Assembly (NCBI GenBank): GCA_034927685.1
Contig: JAYFPO010000014.1
Coordinates: 1 to 64,000, forward strand
Source of the DNA: RGIG3159 sp034927685
GTDB taxonomy: Bacteria; Bacillota; Clostridia; Oscillospirales; Oscillospiraceae
Direction of reading: 5' to 3'
DNA length: 64,000 nucleotides
Shown here: positions 32,180 to 41,409 of the stretch, piece after piece
Position numbering within the stretch: position 1 is the stretch's first letter
Layout: every line of letters starts with the position of its first letter
Translations under genes and position numbers: made by a program
The notes under the pieces: generated by a model
Database searches by the model: none
The model's input: only the letters and a program-made list of their open reading frames with translations
Told to the model about the DNA's origin: nothing

Positions 32180-33373
32180 ATGAAAATTTCCCAGACTGCG
32201 CAGCTCTGCGGACTGTCCCCCATGCGGAAATTTCATCCTTTCGCTGTGGAGGCTGAAAAAAAAGGACGGAATATCTATCATCTGAACATCGGCCAGCCCG
32301 ATATTGAAACACCGCCCGCCTATTTTGAAGCCATCCGGGAATTTCATCAGTCGGTCCTGGAGTACGCACCGTCCCCTGGCATCCCCGACCTGATCGAGGC
32401 GATTCGGAACTATTACGAGAAACTCGGCATTCACTACGCCGCCAGCGATATTCTGATCACCACGGGCGGCTCCGAGGCCCTGTTGATCCTCATGCAGTGC
32501 ATTCTGGACCCGGGCTGCGAAGTCCTGATTCCCGAGCCCTTCTATCCCAACTACAACACCTTCATCCGCGCCGCCAGCGGCGTAATCCGCCCCATCCCAA
32601 CCTCTCCGGAAGAGGGCTACCACTATGCGGACCGGGCAAAAATCGAAGCTTTGATCACAGACAAGACCCGCGCCATTATGGTCACCAACCCCGGCAATCC
32701 AACCGGCGTCACCCTGACCCCGGAGGAGATGCGGATGCTGGCCGATGTTGCGAAGGAGCACAATCTCTACGTCATCGGCGACGAGGTATACCGCGAGTTC
32801 TATTACAACGGCGAGGGCCTGCACAGCATGGCCGAGTTCGACGACATCGCCGAAAACGTCTGTATCATTGACTCCGTCTCCAAACGGTTCTCCGCCTGCG
32901 GCGCGCGGATCGGCTGCCTGATTTCCAAGAACAAGGAACTGATCTCCCAGGCAATCAAGTTCTGCCAGGCCAGGCTGTCGGTGGCCACTCTGGACCAGAT
33001 TGCCTCTGCCGCCCTCTATTCGGTGGACGAGAGCTATTTCGCCAGGGTCCGCGAGGAGTATAAGCTCCGCCGCGACACCGTTATGCGCAAGCTGAAAGAG
33101 ATCCCCGGCGTCGTTGTTGAGGAGCCGCGCGGTGCGTTCTACCTGATGGCCAAGCTGCCGGTAGACGACGCGGACAACTTCCAGCGTTGGCTGCTGACCG
33201 ACTTTGAGGACCATGGCGACACTGTCATGTTTGCCCCGGGCGCACCGTTTTACGCCACTCCCGGCAAGGGCGCGGACGAAATTCGGATTGCCTACGTCCT
33301 GAATCAAACCGATCTGGAGCGCGCCATGGATCTGCTGGCTCTGGGTATTCAGGCCTACAACGCCTCCCACTGA
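32180..33373 (+). CDS. Class I/II PLP-dependent aminotransferase
   Basis: The 397-residue enzyme belongs to fold-type I aminotransferases of the aspartate/aromatic group. Visible motifs are LNIGQPDIETP, GGSEALLI, TNPGNPTG, IGDEVYREFYY, and the PLP-lysine region DSVSKRFSACGARIG. A terminal Arg region (DEIRIAYVL) binds the substrate carboxylate. The ATG at 32180 follows GAGGAGG. It is monocistronic between its own promoter and terminator. Substrate is not decided by sequence; aspartate, alanine or aromatic acids are all possible. Confidence 0.88.
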   Translation: MKISQTAQLCGLSPMRKFHPFAVEAEKKGRNIYHLNIGQPDIETPPAYFEAIREFHQSVLEYAPSPGIPDLIEAIRNYYEKLGIHYAASDILITTGGSEALLILMQCILDPGCEVLIPEPFYPNYNTFIRAASGVIRPIPTSPEEGYHYADRAKIEALITDKTRAIMVTNPGNPTGVTLTPEEMRMLADVAKEHNLYVIGDEVYREFYYNGEGLHSMAEFDDIAENVCIIDSVSKRFSACGARIGCLISKNKELISQAIKFCQARLSVATLDQIASAALYSVDESYFARVREEYKLRRDTVMRKLKEIPGVVVEEPRGAFYLMAKLPVDDADNFQRWLLTDFEDHGDTVMFAPGAPFYATPGKGADEIRIAYVLNQTDLERAMDLLALGIQAYNASH

Positions 33374-33393
33374 GCGCATCCGACAACATCATA

Positions 33394-33429
33394 CCGGGCT
33401 GCTGCAACTTCTGTTTTGCAGCAGCCCGG
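33394..33429 (+). terminator. Terminator of the 32.2 kb aminotransferase
   Basis: A 14-bp stem (33394-33407 with 33416-33429) is followed by TTCTATTT. It has the GCTGCTGCAA/TTGCAGCAGC core seen in several terminators here. Confidence 0.8.
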
Positions 33430-33550
33430 TTCTATTTCGCAAGGTTTTTCCGCCTTGCCGGTCATGCGCCGCCGCGCTGCGGAATATGCTGTGACAGACC
33501 GTCCGGGACAAGCAAACCCGGACGCGCACAGCGGAAAGAGGGCGCGGAAT

Positions 33551-34333
33551 ATGGAAATTTTGACCTGGGTCGTGCTGGTTACGTTGATTGCCGGCATCGG
33601 CGGCACCGGGCTGGGAGGCATCGTCGGCGCGCTGCTGCGGCGGGATTCCGACAAGATCATCAGTCTGCTGTTATCCTTTGCGGGCGGCATCATGCTGTCG
33701 GTGGTCAGCTTCGATCTGATCGCCGGCGCAATATTTCCGTCCGGTACGCAGTCCAAGGCGGATATTCTTCTCGTTATCAGCGGAATTCTGGTGGGATATG
33801 GCGCGGTTTCTCTGCTGAATACCGCCATAGACCGCCGCATCAACCGCAAACCGGCCGATGCGGCGCGGCGGCCCGACCGTCTGTTGGTCGGTGGGCTGGT
33901 CATGGCGGCGGCCATCGCCCTGCACAATCTCCCCGAGGGCATGGTCATCGGCGCCGGTTATGCCGCCGGATCCGCCGCAGTCCGCACCGCCGGCAGCGGC
34001 TTTTTGCTCGCCGTGGTCATCGGCCTGCACAACATCCCCGAGGGCATGGCTGTCGCCGTGCCGCTGCTCGCCGGAGGCATGCGGCCAAGGCACGCGGTGC
34101 TTCTGACGGCGCTGACCGGCGCGCCGACCATTCTTGGCGCGCTGGCGGGCTATCTTCTTGGCATGGCAGGACCGATTTCGCTTTCCATGTCCCTGAGTTT
34201 TGCCTCCGGCGCCATGCTCTATGTGGTGCTGGGCGAACTGCTCCCCGAGAGCGCCCGCCTCTGGCGCGGCAAACTGCCCGCCCTGGCCGCGTTGCTTGGC
34301 ATTCTTCTCGGTTTGGTGATTATCTATCAATAG
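33551..34333 (+). CDS. ZIP-family divalent metal transporter
   Basis: The 260-residue membrane protein has eight predicted helices and the two ZIP metal-site motifs HNLPEGMVIG (helix IV) and HNIPEGMAVAVP (helix V). The loop after helix III is short and basic. It probably imports zinc or iron. The ATG at 33551 follows AGAGGG; the longer frame from 33416 overlaps the upstream terminator. A T-tract terminator with an unusually large loop follows. Confidence 0.9.
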   Translation: MEILTWVVLVTLIAGIGGTGLGGIVGALLRRDSDKIISLLLSFAGGIMLSVVSFDLIAGAIFPSGTQSKADILLVISGILVGYGAVSLLNTAIDRRINRKPADAARRPDRLLVGGLVMAAAIALHNLPEGMVIGAGYAAGSAAVRTAGSGFLLAVVIGLHNIPEGMAVAVPLLAGGMRPRHAVLLTALTGAPTILGALAGYLLGMAGPISLSMSLSFASGAMLYVVLGELLPESARLWRGKLPALAALLGILLGLVIIYQ

Positions 34334-34362
34334 GGCAACACGGGCAAACAGGCCGCAAGAAG

Positions 34363-34459
34363 CCGTCCTCCTGCGCGCTTTCAGGTCAACGAATCTTTCC
34401 GCAGCAGGATATTCCGCTGGAAAGGTCCTTTGCCCGGCGCGCAGGAGAACGGTTTTTTT
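34363..34459 (+). terminator. Terminator with a 58-nt structured loop
   Basis: A 16-position stem with one mismatch (34363-34378 with 34437-34452) is followed by seven T (34453-34459). The 58-nt loop contains its own hairpin (CTTTC-N2-CAGC at 34395-34405 with GCTG-GAAAG at 34416-34424). It lies after the ZIP gene and before the convergent aminotransferase, so it may also act for that operon. Confidence 0.65.
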
Positions 34460-34498
34460 GCAGGTAACTATGTTCCGGCAGACCCGTTCCGATGGGCG

Positions 34499-35665
34499 TC
34501 AGCCCATCAGTTTTTTGATGTTGGAGAGGCGGTCCAGCGCGGCGACCAGTGTTTCGTCCTTCTTGGCGAAGTGCAGGCGCACGATGTTGCGCACGTTCTC
34601 CTGGAAAAAGGAGGTGCCTGGTACGCAGGCCACGCCGACCTTATGCGCCATCTCATCGCAGAACTCCACATCGCTCTGGCCGGACTTCAGGTAGGGCGCG
34701 ATATCGGCCAGAACGAAATAGGTGCCCTGCGGGTCGGTGAAGGGAATGCCGATGTTCCGCAGGCCGGAGGTGAACAGCTCCTTCATGTGGGCGTAGTGCG
34801 CGCCGAACTCCGCATAGTAGCTGTCCGGCATTTTGAGACCCACCACGGCGGCCTCCATCAGGGGCGACGGCGCTCCGACGGTGTTGAAGTCGTGGAACTG
34901 CTTGATCCGGTCCATCAGCTCCTTGCGGGCAATGGCGTAGCCCAGCCGCCAGCCGGTGATGGAGTAGGTCTTGGACAGCGAGCTGCACGAAATCGTGCGC
35001 TCCCACATGCCGGGCAGGCTGCTCATATAGGTGTGCTTGTGCGGCGCATAGACAATGTGCTCATAGACCTCGTCCATGATGACATAGGTATCGTACTTGA
35101 CGGCAAGCCCGGCGATGAGCCGCAGCTCCGCCTCGGTAAAGACCTTGCCGCTGGGGTTGGAGGGATTGCAGATCAAAATAGCCTTGGCCCCCTGCTTGAA
35201 CGCGTCCTCCAGCACATTGGGGTCGAAGCCAAAGTCCGGCGGCGCCAGCGGCACGAAAATCGGCTCGCAGTCGGCCATGATGGCCTGAGCACGGTAGTTC
35301 TCAAAATATGGGGAGAACAGAATGATTTTATCGCCGGGATTGGTGATGGCAAAAATGGAGTCCACCATGGCCTCCGTGGAGCCGATGGTCACCACGATCT
35401 CCGTGTTGGGGTCGATGGTTCTGCCCATATAGCGGCCGCATTTCTCGGCCACAGCGGCGCGGAAATTGGGCGCGCCCATGGTGATGGGGTACTGGTGAGG
35501 ACCGATATGGCTGATCTCCTCCAGCCGGTCCGTCAGGGCCTTGGGGGGATCGAAGTCCGGAAAGCCCTGGGCCAGGTTGATGGCCCCACAGTCAAGGGAA
35601 ATTCTTGTCATGCGGCGGATCACCGAATCGGTGAACAGGCTGCATTTTCTGCTGATTTCTTGCAT
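34499..35665 (-). CDS. PLP-dependent aminotransferase of the aryl-acid operon
   Basis: The 388-residue fold-type I aminotransferase has INLAQGFPDFDPP, GSTEAMVDSIFA, NPSNPSGKVF, MDEVYEHIVY and the PLP-lysine motif SSLSKTYSITGWRLGY. It resembles aromatic/methionine (kynurenine-type) aminotransferases. It is the last gene of a seven-gene operon with iorAB and aryl-CoA ligases. There it would convert arylpyruvates to phenylalanine, tyrosine or tryptophan, or the reverse. The operon order and the T-box upstream favour aromatic substrates. Confidence 0.88.
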   Translation of the reverse strand: MQEISRKCSLFTDSVIRRMTRISLDCGAINLAQGFPDFDPPKALTDRLEEISHIGPHQYPITMGAPNFRAAVAEKCGRYMGRTIDPNTEIVVTIGSTEAMVDSIFAITNPGDKIILFSPYFENYRAQAIMADCEPIFVPLAPPDFGFDPNVLEDAFKQGAKAILICNPSNPSGKVFTEAELRLIAGLAVKYDTYVIMDEVYEHIVYAPHKHTYMSSLPGMWERTISCSSLSKTYSITGWRLGYAIARKELMDRIKQFHDFNTVGAPSPLMEAAVVGLKMPDSYYAEFGAHYAHMKELFTSGLRNIGIPFTDPQGTYFVLADIAPYLKSGQSDVEFCDEMAHKVGVACVPGTSFFQENVRNIVRLHFAKKDETLVAALDRLSNIKKLMG

Positions 35666-35689
35666 GTTATTACCTCGTTTCTCTGTCCA

Positions 35690-36118
35690 TTAACAGATGC
35701 CCAGTTCCTCACAGGAGACGGTTTGCAGGCCGTTTTCCGCGAGAACGCGATGCAGAGCCTTCCCATCGGAGACGCGGAATACCATATAGGCCCTGCTCTC
35801 TCCGCGCCCGATGAGGGAATACATATACTCAATGTCGATCTTTGCGCCCGCCAGCAGTCCAAGGACCCGGGCCAGTCCGCCGGGCTCGTCCGGCACAGCC
35901 ACCACCGTGACCTCCGTGGCGCTGGCGATGCAGTGCTGCTCCGCGAGCACGGCTCTGGCCTGTCCAATATCGCTGACCAGCATCCGCAAAATGCCGAAGT
36001 CCGTCGTGTCGGCAATGGACATGGCGCGGAGATCAATGCCCGCTTCCGCGAGCGCTTTGGTGATGGCGGCCAGCTTACCGGCCTTGTTCTGCACGAATAC
36101 GGATAATTGCTGTACCAT
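35690..36118 (-). CDS. Tandem ACT-domain amino-acid-binding protein
   Basis: The 142-residue protein consists of two ACT domains (about 1-65 and 70-142) with starts LSVFVQNKAGKLAAITKAL and VTVVAVPDEPGGLARVLGLL. ACT pairs bind amino acids at their interface and regulate enzymes allosterically. This type is frequently found beside phenylacetate-CoA ligase and ior genes in anaerobes. It probably senses an aromatic amino acid and controls a partner in this operon. It lies 11 nt after paaK and 24 nt before the aminotransferase. Confidence 0.86.
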   Translation of the reverse strand: MVQQLSVFVQNKAGKLAAITKALAEAGIDLRAMSIADTTDFGILRMLVSDIGQARAVLAEQHCIASATEVTVVAVPDEPGGLARVLGLLAGAKIDIEYMYSLIGRGESRAYMVFRVSDGKALHRVLAENGLQTVSCEELGIC

Positions 36119-36129
36119 GCTGCGCCTCC

Positions 36130-37437
36130 TTAATCCAGTAGTTTTCGTTTGTCGACGACGCGGACCGCCTTGCCGGTGGACCGCTCGATGGAGCCGGGCT
36201 CCAGTAGATGGACCTTGGCGGAAATCCCCAGCAGGGACCGCAGCGCCTCCTCCAGCTCCTTTTCCTTCCGGATCAGCTCACGTACCGTGTCGGAGAAGAT
36301 CTCCGGGCTGATCTCCACGTTGATCTCGATGCTGTCGAAGTTGGCCGCGCGGTCCACCACGATCTGGTAGTTCGCGGTGTAGCCCTGCTGCAGCAGGACC
36401 GTTTCTATCTGGGACGGGAACACATTGACGCCGCGGATAATCAGCATATCGTCGGTACGGCCTCTGGGCTTCAGCATCTTGACGAGCGTCCGCCCGCAGG
36501 AGCACTTCTTGCGGGAGATGATGCCGATATCGTGGGTCCGGTAACGGAGAATCGGGAAAGCTTCCTTGGTGATGCAGGAAAACACCAGCTCGCCCTGCTC
36601 GCCCTCGGGCAGCGGAATCCCGGTGTCCGGGTCCACCACCTCGACGAGGAAGTGGTCCTCGTTGACGTGCATGCCGGTCTGCTCCCTGCACTCAAAGGCA
36701 ACGCCGGGGCCGATGATCTCCGTCAGGCCATAGATGTCATAGGCCTTGATCCCCAGCATTTCCTCAATCTGCAGCCGCATCTCCTGCGTCCAGGGCTCCG
36801 CGCCGAAGATCCCCGCCTTCAGGGAGATGTCGTCGGGGGTCAGGCCGCTGTCCCGCAGAACCTCCGCCATATGAAGCGCATAGGACGGGGTGCAGCAGAG
36901 GATTGTGGAACCAAAGTCCCGCAAAATCGTCACCTGCCGCTGGGTGTTGCCGGAGGACACCGGCACGGTGGCGGCGCCCAGCTTGACGGCGCCTCCGTCC
37001 AGCCCCAGGCCGCCGGTGAAGAGGCCGTAGCCGTAGGCGATGTGGACGATGTCCTCGTCCGTACCGCCGGCGGCAGTCAGCGCGCGGGCGGTACAGTCGG
37101 CCCAGAGATCCAGGTCCTTCTGCGTGTAACCCACGACGATCTGCTTGCCGGTGGTGCCGGATGAGGCATGGATGCGCACCACGTCCTTCAGGGGCACCGC
37201 AAAGAGGCCGTAGGGATAGGTGTCCCGCAGGTCCTGCTTGCAGGTAAACGGCAGTTTATAGAGGTCCTCGATAGAACGGACGTCCGCGGGCGTTACGCCG
37301 GCCTCGTCCATCCTGGTGCGGTAGAAGGGCACGTTCTCATAGACCCGCCGGACCGTGGCGGCCAGACGCTCGCTTTGCAGCGCCGTCATGGTTTCCCGGG
37401 AGGCAGTTTCGATTTCTCTCTGATAATATCGCTCCAT
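36130..37437 (-). CDS. paaK: Phenylacetate-CoA ligase
   Basis: PaaK forms phenylacetyl-CoA (or a related aryl-CoA) from the acid, ATP and CoA. The 435-residue protein has the family length and motifs: YENVPFYRTRMDEAGV, LPFTCKQDLRDTYPYG, the AMP-binding loop HASSGTTGKQIVVGYT, YGLTEIIGPGV, LRYRTHDIG and RSTGKAVRV near the end. The ATG at 37437 follows a purine-rich stretch (GAGAGA) and is 20 nt after iorB; the longer frame overlaps iorB. The product would be the substrate of IorAB run in the carboxylating direction. Confidence 0.93.
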   Translation of the reverse strand: MERYYQREIETASRETMTALQSERLAATVRRVYENVPFYRTRMDEAGVTPADVRSIEDLYKLPFTCKQDLRDTYPYGLFAVPLKDVVRIHASSGTTGKQIVVGYTQKDLDLWADCTARALTAAGGTDEDIVHIAYGYGLFTGGLGLDGGAVKLGAATVPVSSGNTQRQVTILRDFGSTILCCTPSYALHMAEVLRDSGLTPDDISLKAGIFGAEPWTQEMRLQIEEMLGIKAYDIYGLTEIIGPGVAFECREQTGMHVNEDHFLVEVVDPDTGIPLPEGEQGELVFSCITKEAFPILRYRTHDIGIISRKKCSCGRTLVKMLKPRGRTDDMLIIRGVNVFPSQIETVLLQQGYTANYQIVVDRAANFDSIEINVEISPEIFSDTVRELIRKEKELEEALRSLLGISAKVHLLEPGSIERSTGKAVRVVDKRKLLD

Positions 37438-37457
37438 GCTCTGTCTCTCTCTTTCCG

Positions 37458-38036
37458 TCAGCGGCCTCTGCCAAGCAGGAAGGCCCGCTCGTTCATAGCG
37501 GCGAACTTGGTGGGGACGCTGTCCCTGATTGCCTGCAGCCACTCCTCCTCGGCGAAGTCGAAGAAGCGGGAGAGGCGGCCCATGAGGACGATGTTCACCG
37601 CCTTGGCGGAACCTGCCTGCTCCGCCAGCGACAGGGCGTCGAACACGTCCGCGTCGATCCCGGCGGCCCGCATGGCCTCCGGCAATCCTTCCGGGTAGGA
37701 AGCCGCGCCGGTGATGACCGGCATGGGGTTGATCTTCTGGGCGTTTGCGATGATTTTTCCGCCGGGCCTCAGAAATTCCGTCCAGCGGACGGCCTCCAAC
37801 AGCTCAAAGGAAACGATACAGTCCGCCTCGCCCTTGTCGATGACGGGAGAATACACCTTGTCGCCGAAGCGGACATAGGTCACCACACTGCCGCCGCGCT
37901 GGCTCATGCCGTGGACCTCGGACACCTTGATGTCGTAGCCTTTCGAAAGCAGCATCCGGCCCAACAGCTTGCTGGCAAGCAGCGAGCCCTGTCCGCCCAC
38001 GCCGACGATCATAATATTTCTTGTCTCCATGTTCAT
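37458..38036 (-). CDS. iorB: Indolepyruvate:ferredoxin oxidoreductase beta subunit
   Basis: IorB is the gamma-like domain subunit of the arylpyruvate:ferredoxin oxidoreductase. The 192-residue protein starts with NIMIVGVGGQGSLLASKLLG and has SEVHGMSQRGGSVVTYVRFG, both typical of this family. Together with IorA it interconverts arylpyruvate plus CoA and aryl-acetyl-CoA plus CO2 with reduced ferredoxin. The start overlaps the iorA stop by four bases. Confidence 0.93.
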   Translation of the reverse strand: MNMETRNIMIVGVGGQGSLLASKLLGRMLLSKGYDIKVSEVHGMSQRGGSVVTYVRFGDKVYSPVIDKGEADCIVSFELLEAVRWTEFLRPGGKIIANAQKINPMPVITGAASYPEGLPEAMRAAGIDADVFDALSLAEQAGSAKAVNIVLMGRLSRFFDFAEEEWLQAIRDSVPTKFAAMNERAFLLGRGR

Positions 38037-39778
38037 CCCTCCTTCGGCGCCCGCAGCGCGTCAAATTTACAGAGCTGCTCGCAGACGCCGCAGCCGGTGC
38101 ACAGCGTGGCGTCCACCTTCGCCTTGCCGTCCTCCATGCTGATGGCGGGGCAGCCGATCTTCATGCAGGCCCGACAGCTCTTGCACTTCTCCGGGTCTAC
38201 GGAAAGGGCAGGCTTTGCCTTGACGTACTTGAGCAGGGCGCAGGGGCGGCGGGAGATGATGACGGAAGGGCCGTCCGCGGCGACCTCTTCCCGAATCACC
38301 TCGTCGCACTGCGCAAGGTTATAGGGATCGACGACCCGCACCCGCTGGATGCCGACGGCACGGCAGAATGCCTCCAGATCCACCTTGGAGGCGGGATCGC
38401 CCTTGAGGTTAAAGCCCGTGGTGGGGTTCTGCTGGTGACCGGTCATGCCGGTGATCGAGTTGTCGAGGATGATGACCGTGCTGTTGGAGTCGTTGTAGGC
38501 AATATTAACCAGACCGGTCATGCCGGAATGCATGAATGTGGAGTCGCCGATCACGGCCACGGTCTTGTGATCGGAAGCGCCGCCGTTTGCCTTGTTAAAC
38601 CCGTGGAGACCGGAAACCGACGCGCCCATGCAGATGACGGCGTCGATGGCGCTGAGCGGCGGCACCGCCCCCAGCGTATAGCAGCCGATGTCTCCGATGA
38701 CCGTCAGCTTCTGCTTTTGCAGGGTGTAAAACAGGCCGCGATGGGGACAGCCAGCGCACATGACCGGGGGTCGGGGCGGGATGTCCGCGTCCAGCTTCGC
38801 GCCATGGTGAACCGGGAAGCCCAGCTTCTCCGCGACAATGTTCTGGGAGAGTTCATCGATGGGAGAAAACAGCGCCTTGCCGGTCACGTTCAGCCCAATG
38901 GAGTTGCAGTGGGCTTCGATAAATCCGTCCAGCTCCTCAACGACCACGACACGGTCCACAGAAGCCGCAAACTCCTTCAGAAGCTCCACCGGCATGGGCC
39001 AGGCGAGACCCAGCTTCAGAACGCTGACCTTGTCGCCGCAGGCCTCCTTGACATACTGGTAGCTGGTGCTGGCGGTGATGATTCCCAGGGCGCGGTCCGT
39101 GCCCTTCTCCCAGCGGTTGCAGGGGGCGGTCTCCGCCCAAGCGGTCAGGGTGCGCGTGCGCTCCTCGACGACAGGATGGCGGCGCTTGGCGTTCCCCGGC
39201 ATCATAATGTACTTCTGCGGCCGTTTTTCATAGGGAATCTGCTGCGGCTCCACCCGCTCGGACCGAGTGACAACGCTTTGGGAGTGGGCAACGCGGGTGC
39301 ACATTTTCAGAAGAACCGGCGTGTCGAACCGCTCGGAGAGCTCGTATGCCAGCTTGGCAAAGGCAAGCCCCTCGGCGGAATCGGAGGGTTCCAGCATGGG
39401 GAGCTTGGCCGCCTCGGCGTAGTGGCGGGAGTCCTGCTCGTTCTGGGAACTGTGCATCCCCGCGTCGTCGGCCACGCCGATGACCATACCGGCGTTCACG
39501 CCGGTGTAGGAGATCGTAAAAAGAGGGTCGGCAGCCACGTTGAGGCCGACGTGCTTCATCGCGCAGAAGCTGCGTTTTCCTGCCAGCGACGCGCCAAAGG
39601 CGGTCTCCATGGCCACCTTTTCGTTGGGGGCCCACTCGGCGTAGACCTCCTCAAATTTGGCCAGGCACTCCGTAATTTCCGTGCTGGGCGTGCCCGGATA
39701 GCTGGAGGCCACGGCGCATCCCGCCTCATAGAGGCCGCGCGCCACGGCTTCGTTGCCAAGCATCAGGGTTTTATTCAT
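38033..39778 (-). CDS. iorA: Indolepyruvate:ferredoxin oxidoreductase alpha subunit
   Basis: The 581-residue subunit carries the N-terminal pyrimidine-binding domain with SSYPGTPSTEI and EWAPNEKVAMETAFGAS. The thiamine-diphosphate domain has GDIGCYTLGAVPPL and GDSTFMHSGMTGLV. Two C-terminal [4Fe4S] motifs follow (CKSCRACMKIGCP and CTGCGVCEQLC). The reaction is reversible and ferredoxin-linked. The ATG at 39778 is chosen because AAAGGGA lies at good spacing; the ATG three codons upstream is too close to it. Confidence 0.95.
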   Translation of the reverse strand: MNKTLMLGNEAVARGLYEAGCAVASSYPGTPSTEITECLAKFEEVYAEWAPNEKVAMETAFGASLAGKRSFCAMKHVGLNVAADPLFTISYTGVNAGMVIGVADDAGMHSSQNEQDSRHYAEAAKLPMLEPSDSAEGLAFAKLAYELSERFDTPVLLKMCTRVAHSQSVVTRSERVEPQQIPYEKRPQKYIMMPGNAKRRHPVVEERTRTLTAWAETAPCNRWEKGTDRALGIITASTSYQYVKEACGDKVSVLKLGLAWPMPVELLKEFAASVDRVVVVEELDGFIEAHCNSIGLNVTGKALFSPIDELSQNIVAEKLGFPVHHGAKLDADIPPRPPVMCAGCPHRGLFYTLQKQKLTVIGDIGCYTLGAVPPLSAIDAVICMGASVSGLHGFNKANGGASDHKTVAVIGDSTFMHSGMTGLVNIAYNDSNSTVIILDNSITGMTGHQQNPTTGFNLKGDPASKVDLEAFCRAVGIQRVRVVDPYNLAQCDEVIREEVAADGPSVIISRRPCALLKYVKAKPALSVDPEKCKSCRACMKIGCPAISMEDGKAKVDATLCTGCGVCEQLCKFDALRAPKEG

Positions 39779-39825
39779 TCTGGTCATCCCTTTCTTGTCT
39801 TTCTATCTCACAGCAATCTACATTT

Positions 39826-41394
39826 TTACGGTTTTGCGGGCTCTCCCGCCTCGTCGCCGATCGAATCCCGGACCGTCACCGTGACAGTCTTGCCATAGCA
39901 GGCAAACACCCGCTCCAAATGGGCTTCCCCCGGCTTTTTGGTCAGCAGGCTGACGAGCGGCGTCAGCACCAGACTCCCCAGCATGGCGAACACGCCGCAG
40001 TTGATGGACGAGCGCAGGAACGTGGGAAAGGCGGCGGGAAAAAACATATTGAGGAGCATGACGCCGACGCCAAAGATATAGCTGACCCAAACGGCGGCCG
40101 CGGAGGTCCGCTTCCAGTAGAGGCCATAGAGGTACGGCCCCAGGAAAGCTCCCGCCATCGCGCCCCAGGAAAGCCCCATGAGCTGCGCGATAAAGGCAAA
40201 CTTATATTGGTACTGCACAATGGCGAGGATCGCGGAGAGCGTCACAAAAATCAAAATCAGGACGCGAATCACCGAAATCTGCCGACTGTCTTTCATTCTA
40301 GCACAAAACTTCGGCTGAATAAAGTCCAAAGTCAGCGTGGAGCTGGCCGTCAGCACCAGTGAGGACAGGGTGGACATGGAAGCAGAGAGCACCAGGATCA
40401 CCACAAGTCCGATGAGCAGCGGAGAAAAGGTCTCAAACATCGTCGGAATGATGGCGTCGTAGCCCTGCGCCGCCACGTCCACGCGGCTGGACAGGAGCCG
40501 CCCGAAGCCGCCGAGAAAGTAGCAGCCGCCGGCCACCACGAGGGCAAACAGCGTGGAGATCACGGTGCCCTTATGAATCGCGGACTCATTTTTGATCGCG
40601 TAGAACTTCTGGGTCATCTGGGGCAGGCTCCAGGTGCCGAGGGAGGTCAGGATCACCACGCAGAGCAGGTTGAAGGGGTCCGGTCCGAAAAAGGAGGTGA
40701 AGATGCCCGGTGCCTCCGACACGCTGGAATCCGAGACGCGCGCCAGGCTGACCATGGCCTCGGACAGGCCGCCGAACTGCTTGAGCGACGCCGCGACGAT
40801 GGCCACAATGCCAAAGAGCATGATAATGCCCTGAATGAAGTCGTTGATGACCGTGGCCATGTAGCCGCCCGCGACCACATAGGCGGCGGTCAGCACGGTC
40901 ATCCCCACGATGCAGACGGTGTAATTGATGCCGAAGGCCATGGCAAAGAGCCGGGACAGGCCGTTATAGAGCGAGGCGGCATAGGGAATCAGAAACAGGA
41001 AGATAATCAGGGCCGCGCCGGTCTTGAGGCTTTCGCTGCCGTAGCGTTTGGCAAAAAAGTCCGGCATGGTGCGGCTGCCCAGATGCTGGGTCATGATCCG
41101 CGTCCGCCTGCCGAGAACGATCCAGGCCAGATAGGAGCCAATGACGGCGTTGCCAATGCCGATCCAGGTGGAAGCAATGCCGTATTTCCAGCCGAACTGG
41201 CCGGAGTAGCCCACTAAGATGACGGCGGAGAAGTAAGAAGTGCCATAGGCGAAGGCCGTGAACCACGCGCCCACGGAGCGCCCGCCCAGCACGAAGCCAT
41301 CCACGCTGCGGCTATGGCGGCGGCAGGACAAGCCGACGCCTACCATGATGGCGAAAAACAGCAGCAGCATCAGAATTTTCAGAAACAAATCCAT
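39826..41394 (-). CDS. Sodium:solute symporter family transporter
   Basis: The 522-residue protein has about 13 hydrophobic helices and the SSS-family features GGRSVGAWFTAFAYGTSYFS, GIGNAVIGSYLAW and SLSK-like sodium-site residues in the middle helices. Members import solutes such as proline, pantothenate or carboxylates with Na+. Its place between the acyl-CoA ligase and iorA, 15 nt after the ligase, suggests it imports an aryl acid such as phenylacetate or 4-hydroxyphenylacetate. That substrate is inferred from context only. Confidence 0.87.
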   Translation of the reverse strand: MDLFLKILMLLLFFAIMVGVGLSCRRHSRSVDGFVLGGRSVGAWFTAFAYGTSYFSAVILVGYSGQFGWKYGIASTWIGIGNAVIGSYLAWIVLGRRTRIMTQHLGSRTMPDFFAKRYGSESLKTGAALIIFLFLIPYAASLYNGLSRLFAMAFGINYTVCIVGMTVLTAAYVVAGGYMATVINDFIQGIIMLFGIVAIVAASLKQFGGLSEAMVSLARVSDSSVSEAPGIFTSFFGPDPFNLLCVVILTSLGTWSLPQMTQKFYAIKNESAIHKGTVISTLFALVVAGGCYFLGGFGRLLSSRVDVAAQGYDAIIPTMFETFSPLLIGLVVILVLSASMSTLSSLVLTASSTLTLDFIQPKFCARMKDSRQISVIRVLILIFVTLSAILAIVQYQYKFAFIAQLMGLSWGAMAGAFLGPYLYGLYWKRTSAAAVWVSYIFGVGVMLLNMFFPAAFPTFLRSSINCGVFAMLGSLVLTPLVSLLTKKPGEAHLERVFACYGKTVTVTVRDSIGDEAGEPAKP

Positions 41395-41409
41395 GGAATT
41401 CCCTCTCTC

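Noticed and set aside
38021..39898. A 625-codon plus-strand frame opposite iorA
   Set aside because: It is antisense to IorA, with no motif or ribosome site.
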